Shown here one piece after another: positions 63,361 to 64,000 of a stretch of 64,000 nucleotides of DNA. Position 1 is the stretch's first letter. Each line of letters starts with the position of its first letter. Source of the stretch: an uncultured Marinicella sp. (GTDB taxonomy: Bacteria > Pseudomonadota > Gammaproteobacteria > Xanthomonadales > Marinicellaceae); contig CANNBS010000001.1 in assembly GCA_947502925.1 (NCBI GenBank), positions 310,001 through 374,000 of the forward strand, read 5' to 3'. Under the pieces are notes generated by a model. The model was not told the origin of the DNA. It was given only the letters and a program-made list of their open reading frames with translations, and ran no database searches. The translations under genes and the position numbers were made by a program.

Positions 63361-63585
63361 ATGAAAAAAGAAAGGGATATATTGAATAATATTTACATCC
63401 TTAGAGCTGAAAAACGTTGGACACAAAAATATCTTGCGGAGCAAATTAACGTCACCAGACAAACGGTTCATTCACTTGAATCAAATAAATACAATCCATC
63501 TTTAAAACTGGCTTTTGAAATTGCTTTATTATTTAACAAAAAAATTGAAGAAATTTTTACTTATGAGAATAAAGGAGACAGCTAA
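63361..63585 (+). CDS. Small HTH-type transcriptional regulator (XRE/Cro family)
   Basis: A 74-residue regulator with a single helix-turn-helix domain: IYILRAEKRWTQKYLAEQIN, VTRQTVHSLESNKYNPSL and LAFEIALLFNKKIEEIF. It fits the short YgzD-type XRE regulators that are usually paired with a small membrane protein. GAGGTAA is the ribosome site. Its stop codon (63583-63585) overlaps the start of the next gene. It probably represses its own promoter through the direct repeats upstream. Confidence 0.9.
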   Translation: MKKERDILNNIYILRAEKRWTQKYLAEQINVTRQTVHSLESNKYNPSLKLAFEIALLFNKKIEEIFTYENKGDS

Positions 63586-63872
63586 TGTTAAATCTATTTA
63601 TTGTAATTTCCGTCATTTTATCTGCTTGGGGAGCAGGTAAGTACATTATCTTTTCTAAAGAGGAAGGCGTCGATGAAAGAGGGAAAGCCATTCTATCCCA
63701 AGCTTCACATACCACGATGAGTTTTTTATTCTTGGCTTATTCAATATTATGCTTAATCGTGGGGTTTTTAGATGTATCTGCTGAAGTTTTGAAAGTGATC
63801 ATTGTGGTAACATTTTCCTTATTAATTTTAATTAACGCATTTTCAATAACTTATTTGAAAAAACATGCTTAA
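63585..63872 (+). CDS. Small membrane protein paired with an HTH regulator (DUF2178-like)
   Basis: A 95-residue protein with three hydrophobic helices: LFIVISVILSAWGAGKYIIF, TTMSFLFLAYSILCLIVGFL and VIIVVTFSLLILINAF. A cytoplasmic-like loop has EEGVDERGKAI, the DERxxxI pattern seen in DUF2178-like proteins paired with YgzD-type regulators. Function unknown. It starts on the last base of the regulator stop codon, so the two are translated together. Confidence 0.75.
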   Translation: MLNLFIVISVILSAWGAGKYIIFSKEEGVDERGKAILSQASHTTMSFLFLAYSILCLIVGFLDVSAEVLKVIIVVTFSLLILINAFSITYLKKHA

Positions 63873-64000
63873 GTTAAAGCTACCTACCGTCCGGATGTGA
63901 TCTAATATTTAATTAGCTTACTCAAAGGACGGGGTATCAACCTATTCTTAACAGTTTTAATGACTATAAATTTAAATTTACTAGACCCGCATTAATTTCA
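63873..64000. other. Right-edge non-coding tail
   Basis: I see no gene here in either strand. CCGTCC (63889-63894) and GGACGG (about 63927-63932) are inverted around a long AT-rich stretch, which is too weak to call a terminator or a mobile-element end. Confidence 0.4.

Noticed and set aside
63889..63932. CCGTCC/GGACGG inverted repeat as a mobile element end or terminator
   Set aside because: The arms are only six bases and lie over 30 bases apart, with no transposase or T run.

Overview
The window looks like ordinary chromosome from a moderately low-GC gammaproteobacterium, probably marine. The evidence is the gene content and order: hfq-hflX-hflK-hflC-DUF2065-purA, lptD-surA-pdxA-rsmA, waaA, lpxL, rpoH, sppA, prc and fkpA. 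A Marinicella-like lineage is possible, but that is a guess from overall impression, not from a marker comparison. I see no rRNA, tRNA, CRISPR array, phage or insertion sequence. Almost every open stretch is a complete gene with a good start.

Layout. 1-9958 (minus strand): HerA-like ATPase (cut by the left edge), M17 aminopeptidase, ElaA-type acetyltransferase, waaA, tsaC, topA, smg, dprA and a LysM protein, tightly packed. 10131-15824: def on plus, then purA, DUF2065, hflC, hflK, hflX and hfq on minus. 15928-27014: an accessory-looking envelope region with a Tat-signal protein carrying two WGPQ domains, a GMC oxidoreductase, an OpgB-like phosphoglycerol transferase, two methyltransferases, a polyprenyl-phosphate-type GT2, a VanZ protein, a DUF3524 (queuosine mannosyltransferase family) protein and a membrane Ser/Thr kinase. 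27247-31839: aspS, a small hydrolase, an MscS channel, a methyltransferase and YegP. 31992-38608: lptD-surA-pdxA-rsmA with bioD attached, then a beta-solenoid DUF4097-type protein with an exact 18-residue repeat.

38668-46544: a cytochrome b561 / class II cytochrome c / small exported protein operon, rpoH with a structured leader, sppA, lpxL, a rhomboid protease, a short DksA-like zinc protein and an exported hypothetical. 46614-55164: TatD, a PepQ-like dipeptidase, Prc, an FkpA/Mip isomerase, an M3 peptidase and OmpW. 55235-58707: an ODP-type metallo-beta-lactamase-fold protein and an antiporter-TerC pair. 58857-63250: an iron uptake locus with an IutA-like receptor diverging from two membrane proteins. 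63361-63872: a small HTH regulator plus membrane protein pair.

How genes work together. Outer-membrane biogenesis is heavily represented: LptD, SurA, WaaA, LpxL, FkpA, Prc and OmpW. The regulatory sequence gives the most original signals. Three genes or operons (cytochrome b561/c, the DksA-like protein and ompW) each carry a TTGAY-N4-RTCAA palindrome at exactly the same distance (centre 29.5 bases) from a -10-like hexamer, as in class II FNR/ANR promoters. The iron locus has two Fur-like boxes, each lying between the -35 and -10 of divergent promoters. I did not find a clear unknown defence or mobile system. The best candidates for undescribed biology are the Tat/WGPQ-GMC-OpgB-like operon, the kinase/DUF3524/VanZ operon and the 18-residue DGSG solenoid protein.
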